NCBI RefSeq assembly: GCF_902506265.1
Contig: NZ_LR733556.1
Location: 1,431,755 to 1,495,754, forward strand
Direction of reading: 5' to 3'
Length of the DNA: 64,000 bases
DNA from: Flavobacterium sp. 9AF
GTDB taxonomy: Bacteria > Bacteroidota > Bacteroidia > Flavobacteriales > Flavobacteriaceae
In this document: piece by piece, positions 55,401 to 64,000 of the stretch
Layout of the letters: each line of letters starts with the position of its first letter
Position numbering within the stretch: the first letter of the stretch is position 1
The notes under the pieces: model-generated
Told to the model about the DNA's origin: nothing
Databases searched by the model: none
The model's input: the letters and a program-made list of their open reading frames with translations, nothing else
Position numbers and translations under genes: made by a program

Positions 55401-55962
55401 TAATATGAATTGTATTAGGCTGAAATTTAAGATTGTAATCAATGTTTTCAAATTCTTTATCTTCTGTTAATTTCCAAAAATTATATCCTAGAACTTCATC
55501 TGTTCCATAACCTAAAATATCTTTAATAGAATCACTACAAAAAACAACACTACCATACTTATTGCATGCTATAGTAAGTGAATTGGATTGATTAATTATA
55601 TTATTTGTAAAAACTAATTTATCATGCGTATTTAAAAAGTTTATTCTTCGATAAAAATTAATTACAGAAATTATAAAAGAAGCACTTAATAATTGAATAT
55701 AAATTCCTTTATTTTCATCTTCCAATATGAGAAAACAAAGTACAAGAGAGACTATAATAATGGTATAAATAATATAATTTCTGAATTTTTTAAATACATT
55801 ATAAGAGAAAAAGAGAAGTAACAAAAATTCAGAAAAATTAACAAAATTAATTTCTGAATAAGTTAAATTATTTAGAACAACGAGAGTAATTGCTATAAAG
55901 AATACTCTAAATATCCATTCTAAATTTTTCTTAATCCTTTCGATATAAGAAAATAGATACAA
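52462..55962 (-). CDS. Hybrid sensor histidine kinase with PAS, GAF and two receiver domains
   Basis: A 1166-residue signalling protein. Residues 1-105 hold several membrane helices. PAS domains follow at about 125-235 and 240-350, a GAF domain at about 365-525 and a third PAS/PAC at about 535-655. The dimerisation/phospho-acceptor helix is [20 protein letters not shown], and the ATPase domain has [14 protein letters not shown] and [10 protein letters not shown]. Two receiver domains end the protein: the first ([17 protein letters not shown]) is weakly conserved; the second ([38 protein letters not shown]) is canonical. No output regulator is adjacent. Confidence 0.93.
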   Translation of the reverse strand: [1166 protein letters not shown]

Positions 55963-55970
55963 GAAAATAG

Positions 55971-56078
55971 AACAAAAACCTAATAACTGGACTTCCTCCT
56001 CTTATTCTCAAATCTCGTGACGCTTACACGTACCTTGAATATCATTTCTTTGATAAACAAGGAAATCAAATTAAATAA
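55971..56078 (+). pseudogene. Short 3' remnant of an unidentified gene
   Basis: An in-frame stretch with no start, preceded by a stop, reads LPPLILKSRDAYTYLEYHFF then DKQGNQIK and ends in TAA. Composition is protein-like, unlike the flanking AT-rich DNA, so it may be the tail of a gene removed by a rearrangement. Confidence 0.35.
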
Positions 56079-56082
56079 ACTA

Positions 56083-56113
56083 AAAACCGCCTATCTTTAA
56101 ATGGGCGGTTTTA
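56083..56113. terminator. Terminator downstream of ahcY
   Basis: AAAACCGCC / GGGCGGTTTT stem flanked by A- and T-rich runs; serves the minus-strand ahcY gene and could also act on the plus strand. Confidence 0.85.
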
Positions 56114-56154
56114 ATAAATAATCAAAATTTAACTTTTCAATTCAAAAATATAAA

Positions 56155-57471
56155 TTAATATCTATAATATTCTGGTTTGAAAGGACCTTCTACAGCAACA
56201 CCAATATATTTCGCTTGTTCTGGGCGTAAGGTTTCTAATTCTACTCCTAATTTTGCTAAGTGAAGTGCTGCTACTTTTTCATCTAAATGTTTAGGCAACA
56301 TATATACTTCATTTTTATAGGCAGCGCTATTAGTCCATAATTCAATTTGCGCTAAAGTTTGATTGGTAAATGAGTTACTCATTACAAAACTTGGGTGACC
56401 TGTAGCACAACCTAAATTCACTAAACGACCTTCCGCTAAAATGATAATGTCGTTTCCATTGATAGTGTATTTATCAACTTGTGGTTTGATTTCAACTTTA
56501 CTCGCTTTGTGGTTTTTGTTTAACCAAGCCATGTCAATTTCATTATCAAAATGTCCAATATTACAAACGATTGTTTTGTCTTTCATTTTTTCAAAATGAG
56601 AACCTAAAACGATGTCTTTATTACCTGTAGTTGTAATAACAATATCTGCATTTCCTACAACAGTGTCTAATTTTTTAACTTCGTAACCATCCATTGCCGC
56701 TTGTAAAGCACAAATAGGATCAATTTCAGTTACTGTTACAATCGATCCAGCACCTCTAAAAGAAGCTGCTGTTCCTTTACCTACATCTCCGTAACCACAA
56801 ACCACTACTCTTTTTCCAGCAAGCATAACATCTGTAGCTCTTCTGATAGCATCTACCGCCGATTCTTTACAACCGTATTTGTTGTCAAATTTAGATTTTG
56901 TAACCGAATCGTTTACATTAATAGCAGGAATGTGTAACGTACCATTTTGCATTCTTTCGTATAAACGGTGTACACCAGTAGTCGTTTCTTCTGACAAACC
57001 TTTAATACCTTTGATTAATTCTGGATATTTATCAAAAACCATATTGGTTAAATCACCACCATCATCTAAAATCATATTTAATGGCTGACGGTCTTCACCG
57101 AAAAATAGCGTTTGTTCGATACACCAATCAAACTCTTCTTCATTTAAACCTTTCCATGCATATACTGGAATTCCAGCAGCAGCAATTGCCGCAGCAGCAT
57201 GATCTTGAGTAGAGAAAATGTTACAAGATGACCAAGTAACATTAGCACCTAAAGCAACTAAGGTTTCAATCAAAACAGCAGTTTGAATAGTCATGTGAAG
57301 ACATCCTGCAATACGAGCACCTTTTAAAGGCTTGCTTGCACCATATTCTTCTCTTAAAGCCATTAAACCTGGCATTTCAGCTTCTGCTAATTCAATTTCT
57401 TTTCTTCCCCATTCAGCTAGAGCAATATCTTTCACTTTATAAGGAACATAAGGGATGGTTTTTGTACTCAT
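56155..57471 (-). CDS. ahcY: Adenosylhomocysteinase
   Basis: A 438-residue SAH hydrolase splitting S-adenosylhomocysteine into adenosine and homocysteine, so keeping methyltransferases active. [60 protein letters not shown] (NAD-binding), [15 protein letters not shown] residues and the C-terminal [10 protein letters not shown] are all present. Confidence 0.98.
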   Translation of the reverse strand: MSTKTIPYVPYKVKDIALAEWGRKEIELAEAEMPGLMALREEYGASKPLKGARIAGCLHMTIQTAVLIETLVALGANVTWSSCNIFSTQDHAAAAIAAAGIPVYAWKGLNEEEFDWCIEQTLFFGEDRQPLNMILDDGGDLTNMVFDKYPELIKGIKGLSEETTTGVHRLYERMQNGTLHIPAINVNDSVTKSKFDNKYGCKESAVDAIRRATDVMLAGKRVVVCGYGDVGKGTAASFRGAGSIVTVTEIDPICALQAAMDGYEVKKLDTVVGNADIVITTTGNKDIVLGSHFEKMKDKTIVCNIGHFDNEIDMAWLNKNHKASKVEIKPQVDKYTINGNDIIILAEGRLVNLGCATGHPSFVMSNSFTNQTLAQIELWTNSAAYKNEVYMLPKHLDEKVAALHLAKLGVELETLRPEQAKYIGVAVEGPFKPEYYRY

Positions 57472-57658
57472 CTATTCGTATATTTGTAATTATAATTTCA
57501 GACCGCAAAGATACTGAATTCCTTTTTATTTTTTTAGGGATTTTAGTTTTTTTGTGAAATGTCTAACAATATAATATTTTGAAATTCAGTTTTTTAATTG
57601 AATGATTTAAACATAAAAAGAAACAAATTAACCAGTTAAATATAAAAATAAATCCTAC

Positions 57659-58279
57659 ATGTCTTTTTATAAGGAAATAGCCATTCATCCTACTGCTACT
57701 ATTTATCTTTGGAAAATAGAAGAAGAATTCACTGCGCTATTTCGTCAAGTACAATTAAAAGATACTTCTTTAGCTCGTTTAGAAAGCATGAAATCGGAAA
57801 GTCATCAAAAAGGTTTTTTGGCGGTTCGAATGTTGTTGCAATACATAGGTTATACCGATTTTGATTTGTTTTACGACGAATTTGGTAAGCCACACTTAAA
57901 AGATGGGAAGCACATTTCAATCAGTCATTCTAGTGATTTTTCAGCAGTATTAATCAGCGATGCACTTATGGGAATCGATTTAGAAATTTTAAAAGATAAA
58001 ATTGTAACTATTGCACCTCGTTTTATGGATATCAATCATCTAGAAAATTTAAATCATTTAGATAAAATAAAGAAAGCTACTGTGATTTGGGGAATTAAAG
58101 AATCCATTTTTAAAATTAAGAATGAAAAAGGAATTAGCTTTCCAAAGCATATTTTTGAAAAAGAGTTCTGTTTGTCGGATAAAAAAGGATTGGCTCAATT
58201 AAAATTTAATAATGTAACGGAAGAATATAGTTTTCAATTTGAATTTGTAGATAATTATGCCTTAGTTTGTGCTTTTTAA
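57659..58279 (+). CDS. 4'-phosphopantetheinyl transferase superfamily protein
   Basis: A 206-residue Sfp/Gsp-like enzyme. ISISHSSDFSAVLISDALMG then IDLEIL gives the Mg-binding Asp and Glu, and VIWGIKESIFKI is the second signature (W-x-x-K-E). It transfers 4'-phosphopantetheine from CoA to a carrier protein. The N-terminal part is shorter than Sfp. Followed closely by pcrB. Confidence 0.88.
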   Translation: MSFYKEIAIHPTATIYLWKIEEEFTALFRQVQLKDTSLARLESMKSESHQKGFLAVRMLLQYIGYTDFDLFYDEFGKPHLKDGKHISISHSSDFSAVLISDALMGIDLEILKDKIVTIAPRFMDINHLENLNHLDKIKKATVIWGIKESIFKIKNEKGISFPKHIFEKEFCLSDKKGLAQLKFNNVTEEYSFQFEFVDNYALVCAF

Positions 58280-58284
58280 AATTA

Positions 58285-59004
58285 ATGATGACAGCTATTT
58301 ACCAAGAAATACTACATGCAAAACTGCAAAAGCGAAAACTTTTAGCGATTCTTTTAGATCCTGAAAAACTACAGGTGGCTTCAATCCAAGATGTATGTCT
58401 CAAAATAAAAGAAACTCCAGCTACTCATATTTTTGTAGGAGGAAGTACTTTTAATGGTTCTCATTTAGATGCATTAATTTTAGAATTAAAAAAACATATA
58501 CACTTGCCTGTTTTACTATTTCCTGGAGATTATAAACAGATTTCTGCTCACGCAGATGGAATTCTGTTTTTAAACCTAGTATCTGGTAGAAATCCAGAAT
58601 ATTTAATTGAGCATCAAGTGAATGCTGTGCCTTTATTGGAAAAAACCAATTTAGAGGTTATACCTACGGCTTATTTATTAATTGAAAGTGGTGTTGTTAC
58701 AGCTGTTGAAAAAGCAAGCGCAACGAAACCTTTAAATCGTGATAATATTGGTTATGTGAGTCAAACGGCAAAAGCAAGCGAATGGATGGGAAACCAATTA
58801 GTGTATCTAGAAGCAGGCAGTGGAGCAAAAAAAGCAGTACCATTAGAAATGATAAGAGAAACAGCTTCAAAAATCTCAATTCCAATAATTGTGGGTGGTG
58901 GGATTACTACTTTTGAAGGAATTCAACAAGCTTACAAAGCGGGTGCTACTCTCGTAGTTATTGGTACCGCTTTTGAAAATAATACATCTTTTTTTGAGCT
59001 ATGA
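58285..59004 (+). CDS. Geranylgeranylglyceryl/heptaprenylglyceryl phosphate synthase (PcrB family)
   Basis: A 239-residue TIM-barrel prenyltransferase. LLAILLDPEKLQVASIQDVC, THIFVGGSTFNGSHLD, GILFLNLVSGRNPEYLI, VYLEAGSGAKKAVPLEMI and PIIVGGGITTFEGIQQ are conserved. Flavobacteriia carry such enzymes and some make ether-lipid precursors; the prenyl length used here is unknown. The ATG at 58285 is preferred to the upstream TTG at 58267. The stop overlaps the next ATG by 4 bp. Confidence 0.9.
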   Translation: MMTAIYQEILHAKLQKRKLLAILLDPEKLQVASIQDVCLKIKETPATHIFVGGSTFNGSHLDALILELKKHIHLPVLLFPGDYKQISAHADGILFLNLVSGRNPEYLIEHQVNAVPLLEKTNLEVIPTAYLLIESGVVTAVEKASATKPLNRDNIGYVSQTAKASEWMGNQLVYLEAGSGAKKAVPLEMIRETASKISIPIIVGGGITTFEGIQQAYKAGATLVVIGTAFENNTSFFEL

Positions 59005-59609
59005 TTGATTTTTTATTTTCTCAATATAAGGATTACTCTACCTTACAAATTATTTTAGAGGTTATTGCTGTACTATTTGGTTTAGTAAGTGTATGGTTTG
59101 CTAAAAAAAACAATATTTTAGTATATCCAACAGGCATTGTTAGTACTGTAATTTATGTTTATTTATTGTACAAATGGGAATTAATAGGGGATTTGCTTAT
59201 TAATATTTATTATACTTCTATGAGTATTTATGGGTGGTGGCTTTGGTCTCAAAAAAAAGAGAATCAAGTAGAATATCCTATAGCCAAGGTTAGTAAAAAA
59301 GAAATAGGTTTGGGAATTGTTATTTTTATAATAACTGTAGTATTTGTAGTGCTAGTCTATCATTTTTTTAATAAATTTACGAGTTGGACAGCTTATGTAG
59401 ATACGTTTACAACAGGTGTGTTTTTTGTAGGAATGTGGCTAATGGCCAAACGAAAAATTGAGAATTGGATATTATGGATTATTGGTGATTTAGTTTCGAT
59501 TCCCTTATATTTTTCCAAAGGATATACTTTTACAAGTTTACAATATGTGGTTTTTACAGTTATAGCAATTTATGCATATAAAGAATGGAAGAGAAATTTA
59601 GTGAATTAG
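59001..59609 (+). CDS. PnuC-family vitamin transporter (nicotinamide riboside or thiamine)
   Basis: A 202-residue protein with about seven membrane helices. VWFAKKNNILVYPTGIVSTV, YYTSMSIYGWWLWSQKK and KIENWILWIIGDLVSIPLYF are the PnuC hallmarks (W-x-W and NW-x-x-W-I-x-x-D). Bacteroidota PnuT relatives carry thiamine and often lie near TPP-controlled TonB receptors. Such a receptor lies 2 kb downstream, so thiamine is a real possibility. No riboswitch precedes this gene. Confidence 0.85.
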   Translation: MIDFLFSQYKDYSTLQIILEVIAVLFGLVSVWFAKKNNILVYPTGIVSTVIYVYLLYKWELIGDLLINIYYTSMSIYGWWLWSQKKENQVEYPIAKVSKKEIGLGIVIFIITVVFVVLVYHFFNKFTSWTAYVDTFTTGVFFVGMWLMAKRKIENWILWIIGDLVSIPLYFSKGYTFTSLQYVVFTVIAIYAYKEWKRNLVN

Positions 59610-61104
59610 ATTTAAAACAAATTAAAGATAAAGGAATTTCAATTGATAAATTAAAGCAACAATTTCATTTTTTTGAAAAAGGAATTCCAAAGGTTAATTT
59701 AGTGCGTTCAGCTACTAAAGATGATGGTATTTGGGTGTTAAGTGAGGAAGATAAACAGCATTTTATTGCTGTTTTTAATGATAGAAAACATCTGTTTGAA
59801 ATTCAAAAATTTGTACCTGCCTCGGGGGCTGCAAGTAGAATGTTTCAGTTTTTATCAGAATTTGTGAATGAATATGATTACAGGAACGAAACAATTAATG
59901 CTTATATTAATAGAAAGAAAGGAAGCGAATTGTCTGTTTTTTTAATTGGATTGAAAAACTTTCCTTTTTACCTCGATTTAAAAGAAAAAACAACCTCTAT
60001 TTACCCTGAATATTTTACTTATGATAGAGATACCAAAGATTATTTTTTAATAAAGACATTGTTATCAGAGAAACATTTTGATTATGCTAATAAACCAAAA
60101 GGAATTCTTCCATTCCATAAAAAAAATGGTAAAACTTATTCTCCAGTTGAAGAACATTTGGAAGAAGCTCTTTTTTATAAATCTGGAAATAGCAAGCCAA
60201 AAATCCATTTTACAATCTCAGAAAGTCATTTAGAAAATTTTAAAAAAATTGTTGATAATTATGAATCAATAGAAGTAAGTTTTTCTTATCAGAAAGACCA
60301 TACAGATACTATTGCGGTTAATAAAGACAATACTCCTTTTAGAAAAGAAGATGGTTCTTTGATTTTTAGACCTGGTGGTCATGGCGCTTTGATAGAAAAT
60401 TTAGATCAATTGGAAGCAGACATAGTATTTATTAAAAATATTGATAATGTTTCTCAAAATCATGTAAATGAAATTATTAGTTATAAAAAAATATTAGGAG
60501 GTATTCTAATTACTGTTCAAGAACAAATCTTTAACTATTTAAAGATTTAAAACATACAAATTTAATACAAGTAATAAATTTTGTAAAAGATAAATTAAAT
60601 ATCAATTTACCATCTGATTTTCACAAATATAAAGAATCCTACCAATCTGAAATTTTATTTACTATACTAAATAGACCCCTACGAATTTGCGGAATGGTTA
60701 AAAATGAAGGAGAGCCTGGTGGTGGGCCTTTTTGGGTCAAAAATGAGAATGGAATAATTTCTTTACAGATTATTGAAAGTAATCAAATTGATTTTTTAAA
60801 CGAAAAACAGGTTGAAATTTTCAAAAAATCCACTCATTTTAATCCAGTAGATTTAGTTTGTGGAATTAAAAATTATAAAGGATTAAAATTCAATCTTTTA
60901 GAATATGTTGACGAAAATATGGGCTTTATAGTTGAGAAAACCAAAAATGGAAAACCAATAAAAGCATTTGAACTACCTGGACTTTGGAATGGTGCAATGG
61001 CCTATTGGAATACTATTTTTGTAGAAGTACCTTTAACAACATTCAATCCTGTTAAAACTGTAAATGACTTGTTAAAACCAGCACATCAATCTGAAAATGA
61101 ATAA
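59585..61104 (+). pseudogene. DUF4301 family gene with internal -1 frameshift
   Basis: The first frame (59585-60550, 321 residues) reads ELDLKQIKDKGISIDKLKQQ, VPASGAASRMFQFLSEF and FRPGGHGALIENLDQLEADI, typical of DUF4301. It stops just after FNYLKI. The remaining C-terminal part continues without interruption one frame back from 60541 to 61104 (DLKHTNLIQVINFVKDKLNI, RICGMVKNEGEPGGGPFWVK, LPGLWNGAMAYWNTIFVEVP). Joined, about 505 residues, the normal size as recalled. The break lies at TTTAAAG (60538-60544), so it may be a one-base deletion, a sequence error or a programmed -1 shift. Its function is unknown. Confidence 0.85.
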
Positions 61105-61498
61105 AGAAATTATACTTACAGAAGTAAAATATAAAGCAGTACGAAGCAGTGGTGCAGGTGGTCAAAATGTAAACAAAGTATCTTCTAAAGTGATACTAAG
61201 TTTTGACTTGACACATTCAAAAGGTCTAAATGAAACTGAAAAAGAAAGATTAAAAGAAAAAATAGCTTCAAAACTAACTCAAGAATTCCATTTAATATTG
61301 ACTTGTGATGAAGATCGAAGTCAGCTTAAAAATAAAGAAATAGTTACCCGTAGATGTATTAAAATCCTAGAAGAAGGTTTAAAAGTAGAAAAACCAAGAA
61401 AAGAAACAAAAATCCCGAAAGTAGCAAAAGAAAAAAGATTATTAGCAAAAAAGAATACGGCTCAGATTAAAGAAAACAGAAAAAAACCTGATTTATAG
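61097..61498 (+). CDS. arfB: Peptide chain release factor-like ribosome rescue protein
   Basis: A 133-residue RF1-domain protein without a codon-recognition domain. The catalytic motif is GAGGQNVNKVSSKV, where GGQ catalyses peptidyl-tRNA hydrolysis. The C-terminal tail is long and basic (KLEEGLKVEKPRKETKIPK-like pattern, ending KKNTAQIKENRKKPDL), the feature with which ArfB/YaeJ enters the empty mRNA channel of stalled ribosomes. Overlaps the end of the DUF4301 gene by 8 bp. Confidence 0.93.
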   Translation: MNKEIILTEVKYKAVRSSGAGGQNVNKVSSKVILSFDLTHSKGLNETEKERLKEKIASKLTQEFHLILTCDEDRSQLKNKEIVTRRCIKILEEGLKVEKPRKETKIPKVAKEKRLLAKKNTAQIKENRKKPDL

Positions 61499-61594
61499 AT
61501 TTATGACTATAGTATTAAGAATTAAGACAAATGTCTCTAGTGAAAATTTCAAAAAAATCTTAATACTTAATATAAAAATCTTAATACTTTACCT

Positions 61595-61602
61595 TACATT
61601 TG
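61595..61602 (+). promoter_or_regulatory. Candidate -7 box of the TPP-regulated receptor gene
   Basis: TACATTTG about 10 bp before the riboswitch start. Confidence 0.5.
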
Positions 61603-61611
61603 CACCGTCTC

Positions 61612-61685
61612 AAAGGGGTGCTCTAAATAACGAGCTGAGATTATACCCATAGAACCTAGAACAGGTAATGCTGTTTAGGAATGAA
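61612..61685 (+). promoter_or_regulatory. TPP riboswitch upstream of a TonB-dependent receptor
   Basis: Blocks in order: AAAGGGGTGCT, GAGCTGAGATTATACCC, GAACCTAGAACAGGTAATGC, TGTTTAGGAA. Compared with the 41.5-kb copy, the 3' part is more divergent, but CTGAGA, ACCC and the GAACCT...AATGC pattern are kept. The receptor gene starts about 110 bp downstream. Confidence 0.93.
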
Positions 61686-61798
61686 AAGAGAAATTTTTTA
61701 TTTTGCTTATTTTGAGTAAAATAAAACCATCTCGAGTGTATCAATTTAAATTTTAACCAAGAATAATGACCCCTTTTATTCGTATAATTTTTTTACGA

Positions 61799-64000
61799 AT
61801 GAAAATTTTATTCAAAAGAAGTACAAAGCAAAAAGCACAAAGTACAAAGTCTTTTCTAAGTCTATCTTCTAATATAAGTCTATTGAAGACTTTTATTCTA
61901 TTCTCATTTTTCTATTCTCTTTTCTCTTTCTCTCAAGAAACAGAAAAAGATTCAACAAAAATTACCCAATTGAATGAAGTGGTGCTCTCTTCGGTAAGAG
62001 CAAAAGAAAAAACCCCCATCACTTTTACCAATATTTCTAAAGAAGAAATTGCAAAGCGAAATTTAGGGCAAGACATTCCGGTTTTATTAAATTACCAACC
62101 TTCAGTAGTAACTACAACCGATGCGGGTAATGGTGTAGGTTATACTTATATGAGAGTGAGAGGCTCAGATGGGTCTCGAATAAATGTGACTCTAAATGGT
62201 GTTCCTTTTAATGATAGTGAAAGTCATGGTACTTTCTTTGTAAATCTACCTGACTTTGCTTCTTCCATACAAAGTGCTCAGTTGCAAAGAGGTGTTGGAA
62301 CATCAACAAATGGAGCAGGTGCTTTTGGAGCAAGTTTAAATATGGAAACCAAATCGCATCAAGAAAAAGCGCATGCCGAAATTGCGAATTCAGCAGGTAG
62401 TTTTGGTACTCGAAAACATACGCTTTCTTTTGGTAGTGGTTTGCATAATAACTTCGAAATTAACGGACGTTTGTCTCAAATTGCTTCTGATGGTTATATC
62501 GACAGAGCTTCTACAAATATGTTTGGTTATTTCTTTAATGCCAATTATGTAAAAGAAAATACCATTATAAAGTTGATTGCTTTTGGTGGAAAAGAAAAAA
62601 CCTATCAAGCTTGGTATGGTTTAGAAGACGAAGAAATGTTAAAGAATAATCCTACCTATAATATTGCAGGAATGTATTATGATGAAAACGGGAATGTACA
62701 ATTTTATGATAATGAAACCGATAACTATTGGCAAAATCATTTTCAATTGCATTGGTCCGAAAAATGGAATTCAAAATGGAGTTCTAATGTTTCTTTACAT
62801 TATACAGCAGGAAAAGGTTTCTTTGAGCAATACAAAGAAGATGAAGATCTTACTGCATATAATTTACCAGATTTTAATGGGAACGTTATTTCAGATTTAG
62901 TAAGACGCAGATGGTTGGATAATGATTTTTTTGGAGCTACCTTTTTCTTAAACTATAACAGTCAAAAAACAGATTTCCAAATTGGAGGAGCGGCTAATAG
63001 ATATTTAGGGAAACACTATGGTGAAGTTATAAAAACGCAATACTATATTCCAAATGCAAATCGATATTATGATAACTTTGGAAATAAAGATGATGTAAAT
63101 GTTTATAGCAAAATAAGTCAGGAAATTATAGATAAAGTAAATGTTTTTGCCGATTTACAATATCGAATGGTGTTTTATCAAGCAGACAGTTTTAAATTTA
63201 ATGATGTAAATGACACGTTTCGTTTCTTTAACCCAAAAGTGGGGTTAAATTATCAATTCAATGCGAATAACATGTTCTATGGATACTTTGGTATCGCTAA
63301 CAAAGAACCTCGAAGAGATGATTATGAAAATGAAAACGCAAAACCAAAATCGGAACGTTTAAATGATTTTGAGTTGGGTTGGAAATACGCTTCTAAGAAA
63401 ATAAAAGTGAATACCAATCTTTTTTACATGAAGTATAAGAACCAATTGGTTTTAACGGGAGCTTTAAATGATGTAGGTGCACCTGTATTTACAAATAGTG
63501 GTAAAAGCTATCGTTATGGAATTGAAATCGATGCCCAAATTCAACTAGTTGAAGGCTTGTTTTTTCAGCCGAATGTGACTTTAAGTCAAAATAAAAACCA
63601 AGATTTCTTTTTTCAAAGAGATGGTGAATTACAAAATTTAGGAGATACCAATATTGCGTATTCTCCAAATATTATCGCTGGAGGAAACATCACATATTTA
63701 CCTTTGAAAGGGTTGCAAATTTCACTATTGTCTAAATACGTTGGAAAACAATACATGGGTAATATTGATGCTGAAAAATCGGAATTAGAAGCTTATTTTG
63801 TTAATGATTTGAATGTAAATTATGAATGGAAAATTAATAAAGGAATTCAATCGATTGTTTTTTCTGGTTTAGTTAATAACATCTTCGATGTAAAATATAT
63901 TTCGAATGGTTATTTTTATACCTATGATGATAATCTTTCAAATCCACCAGCGATTACAACTATTGAAGGAGCAGGTTATTATCCACAAGCAGGCATTAAT
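61799..64000 (+). CDS. TonB-dependent receptor, probable thiamine uptake (truncated by window end)
   Basis: 734 codons without a stop to the window end. An ATG at 61799 begins a signal peptide (TFILFSFFYSLFSFSQ); an in-frame ATG at 61766 would add 11 residues. After the signal, LNEVVLSS is the TonB box and VLLNYQPSVVTTTDAGNGVG, MRVRGSDGSRINVTLNGVPF and GVGTSTNGAGAFGASLNMET form the plug domain. The beta-barrel follows, with NKEPRRDDYENENAKPKSER near the end. GAGYYPQAGIN at the edge is close to the usual C-terminus, so perhaps 10-20 residues are missing. The TPP riboswitch points to thiamine or a precursor as substrate. Confidence 0.92.
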   Translation, partial: MKILFKRSTKQKAQSTKSFLSLSSNISLLKTFILFSFFYSLFSFSQETEKDSTKITQLNEVVLSSVRAKEKTPITFTNISKEEIAKRNLGQDIPVLLNYQPSVVTTTDAGNGVGYTYMRVRGSDGSRINVTLNGVPFNDSESHGTFFVNLPDFASSIQSAQLQRGVGTSTNGAGAFGASLNMETKSHQEKAHAEIANSAGSFGTRKHTLSFGSGLHNNFEINGRLSQIASDGYIDRASTNMFGYFFNANYVKENTIIKLIAFGGKEKTYQAWYGLEDEEMLKNNPTYNIAGMYYDENGNVQFYDNETDNYWQNHFQLHWSEKWNSKWSSNVSLHYTAGKGFFEQYKEDEDLTAYNLPDFNGNVISDLVRRRWLDNDFFGATFFLNYNSQKTDFQIGGAANRYLGKHYGEVIKTQYYIPNANRYYDNFGNKDDVNVYSKISQEIIDKVNVFADLQYRMVFYQADSFKFNDVNDTFRFFNPKVGLNYQFNANNMFYGYFGIANKEPRRDDYENENAKPKSERLNDFELGWKYASKKIKVNTNLFYMKYKNQLVLTGALNDVGAPVFTNSGKSYRYGIEIDAQIQLVEGLFFQPNVTLSQNKNQDFFFQRDGELQNLGDTNIAYSPNIIAGGNITYLPLKGLQISLLSKYVGKQYMGNIDAEKSELEAYFVNDLNVNYEWKINKGIQSIVFSGLVNNIFDVKYISNGYFYTYDDNLSNPPAITTIEGAGYYPQAGIN

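Overview
The window looks like a chromosomal segment of a low-GC member of the Flavobacteriaceae, close to Flavobacterium. Supporting signs are the ribosomal block L13-S9-S2-EF-Ts, the string of genes coaX, outer-membrane barrel, TPR protein, lptC, CNNM/CBS protein and ppiD, the thiamine operon order, a class II HMG-CoA reductase beside a GHMP kinase, a DUF4301 gene, Bacteroidota-type -7 boxes (TAnnTTTG) upstream of many genes, and almost no Shine-Dalgarno sites. All family names come from reading the translated sequences; no database search was run.

Layout. 1-4.1 kb: glycosyltransferase, two radical SAM proteins and a methyltransferase, possibly the end of a surface-polysaccharide or secondary-metabolite cluster. 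4.2-7.3 kb: serine hydrolase, PnuC-like membrane protein, LacI regulator. 7.5-10.3 kb: ribosomal genes and EF-Ts. 10.4-14.6 kb: very large TraB/GumN-type protein and tag. 14.6-16.2 kb: remnants of a polymorphic-toxin (Rhs-like) locus. 16.19-24.50 kb: an integrative element of about 8.3 kb in the 3' end of tRNA-Phe. It has a tyrosine integrase, a BcgI-like restriction-modification pair, a candidate HUH/Rep protein, a serine recombinase, an Xre repressor, a SHOCT membrane protein and an excisionase-like protein. 24.7-34.7 kb: housekeeping genes (coaX to aat). 34.7-41.6 kb: a full thiamine operon on the minus strand behind a TPP riboswitch. 41.7-48.9 kb: a repeat-rich accessory region with an orphan rhs tip, candidate immunity genes and broken genes around greA, a HIT gene and a histidine kinase. 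48.9-61.5 kb: guaC, mevalonate-pathway genes, a hybrid kinase, ahcY, a PPTase, pcrB, a PnuC/PnuT transporter, a frameshifted DUF4301 gene and arfB. 61.6-64 kb: a second TPP riboswitch and a TonB-dependent receptor cut by the window end.

How the parts fit. Thiamine synthesis (35-41 kb) and probable outer-membrane thiamine uptake (61.6 kb) each sit behind a TPP riboswitch. The tRNA-Phe element appears to have displaced the original tRNA terminator to its far end and brought its own replacement. The accessory stretches at 14.6-16.2 and 41.7-48.9 kb share dispersed repeats. The most unusual is a composite module: a hairpin whose stem sequence varies but whose pairing is kept, then a terminator, then (in three copies) imperfect repeats with a 42-43 bp period. 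The two best candidates for something little described are this module family and the HUH/Rep plus BcgI-like element.
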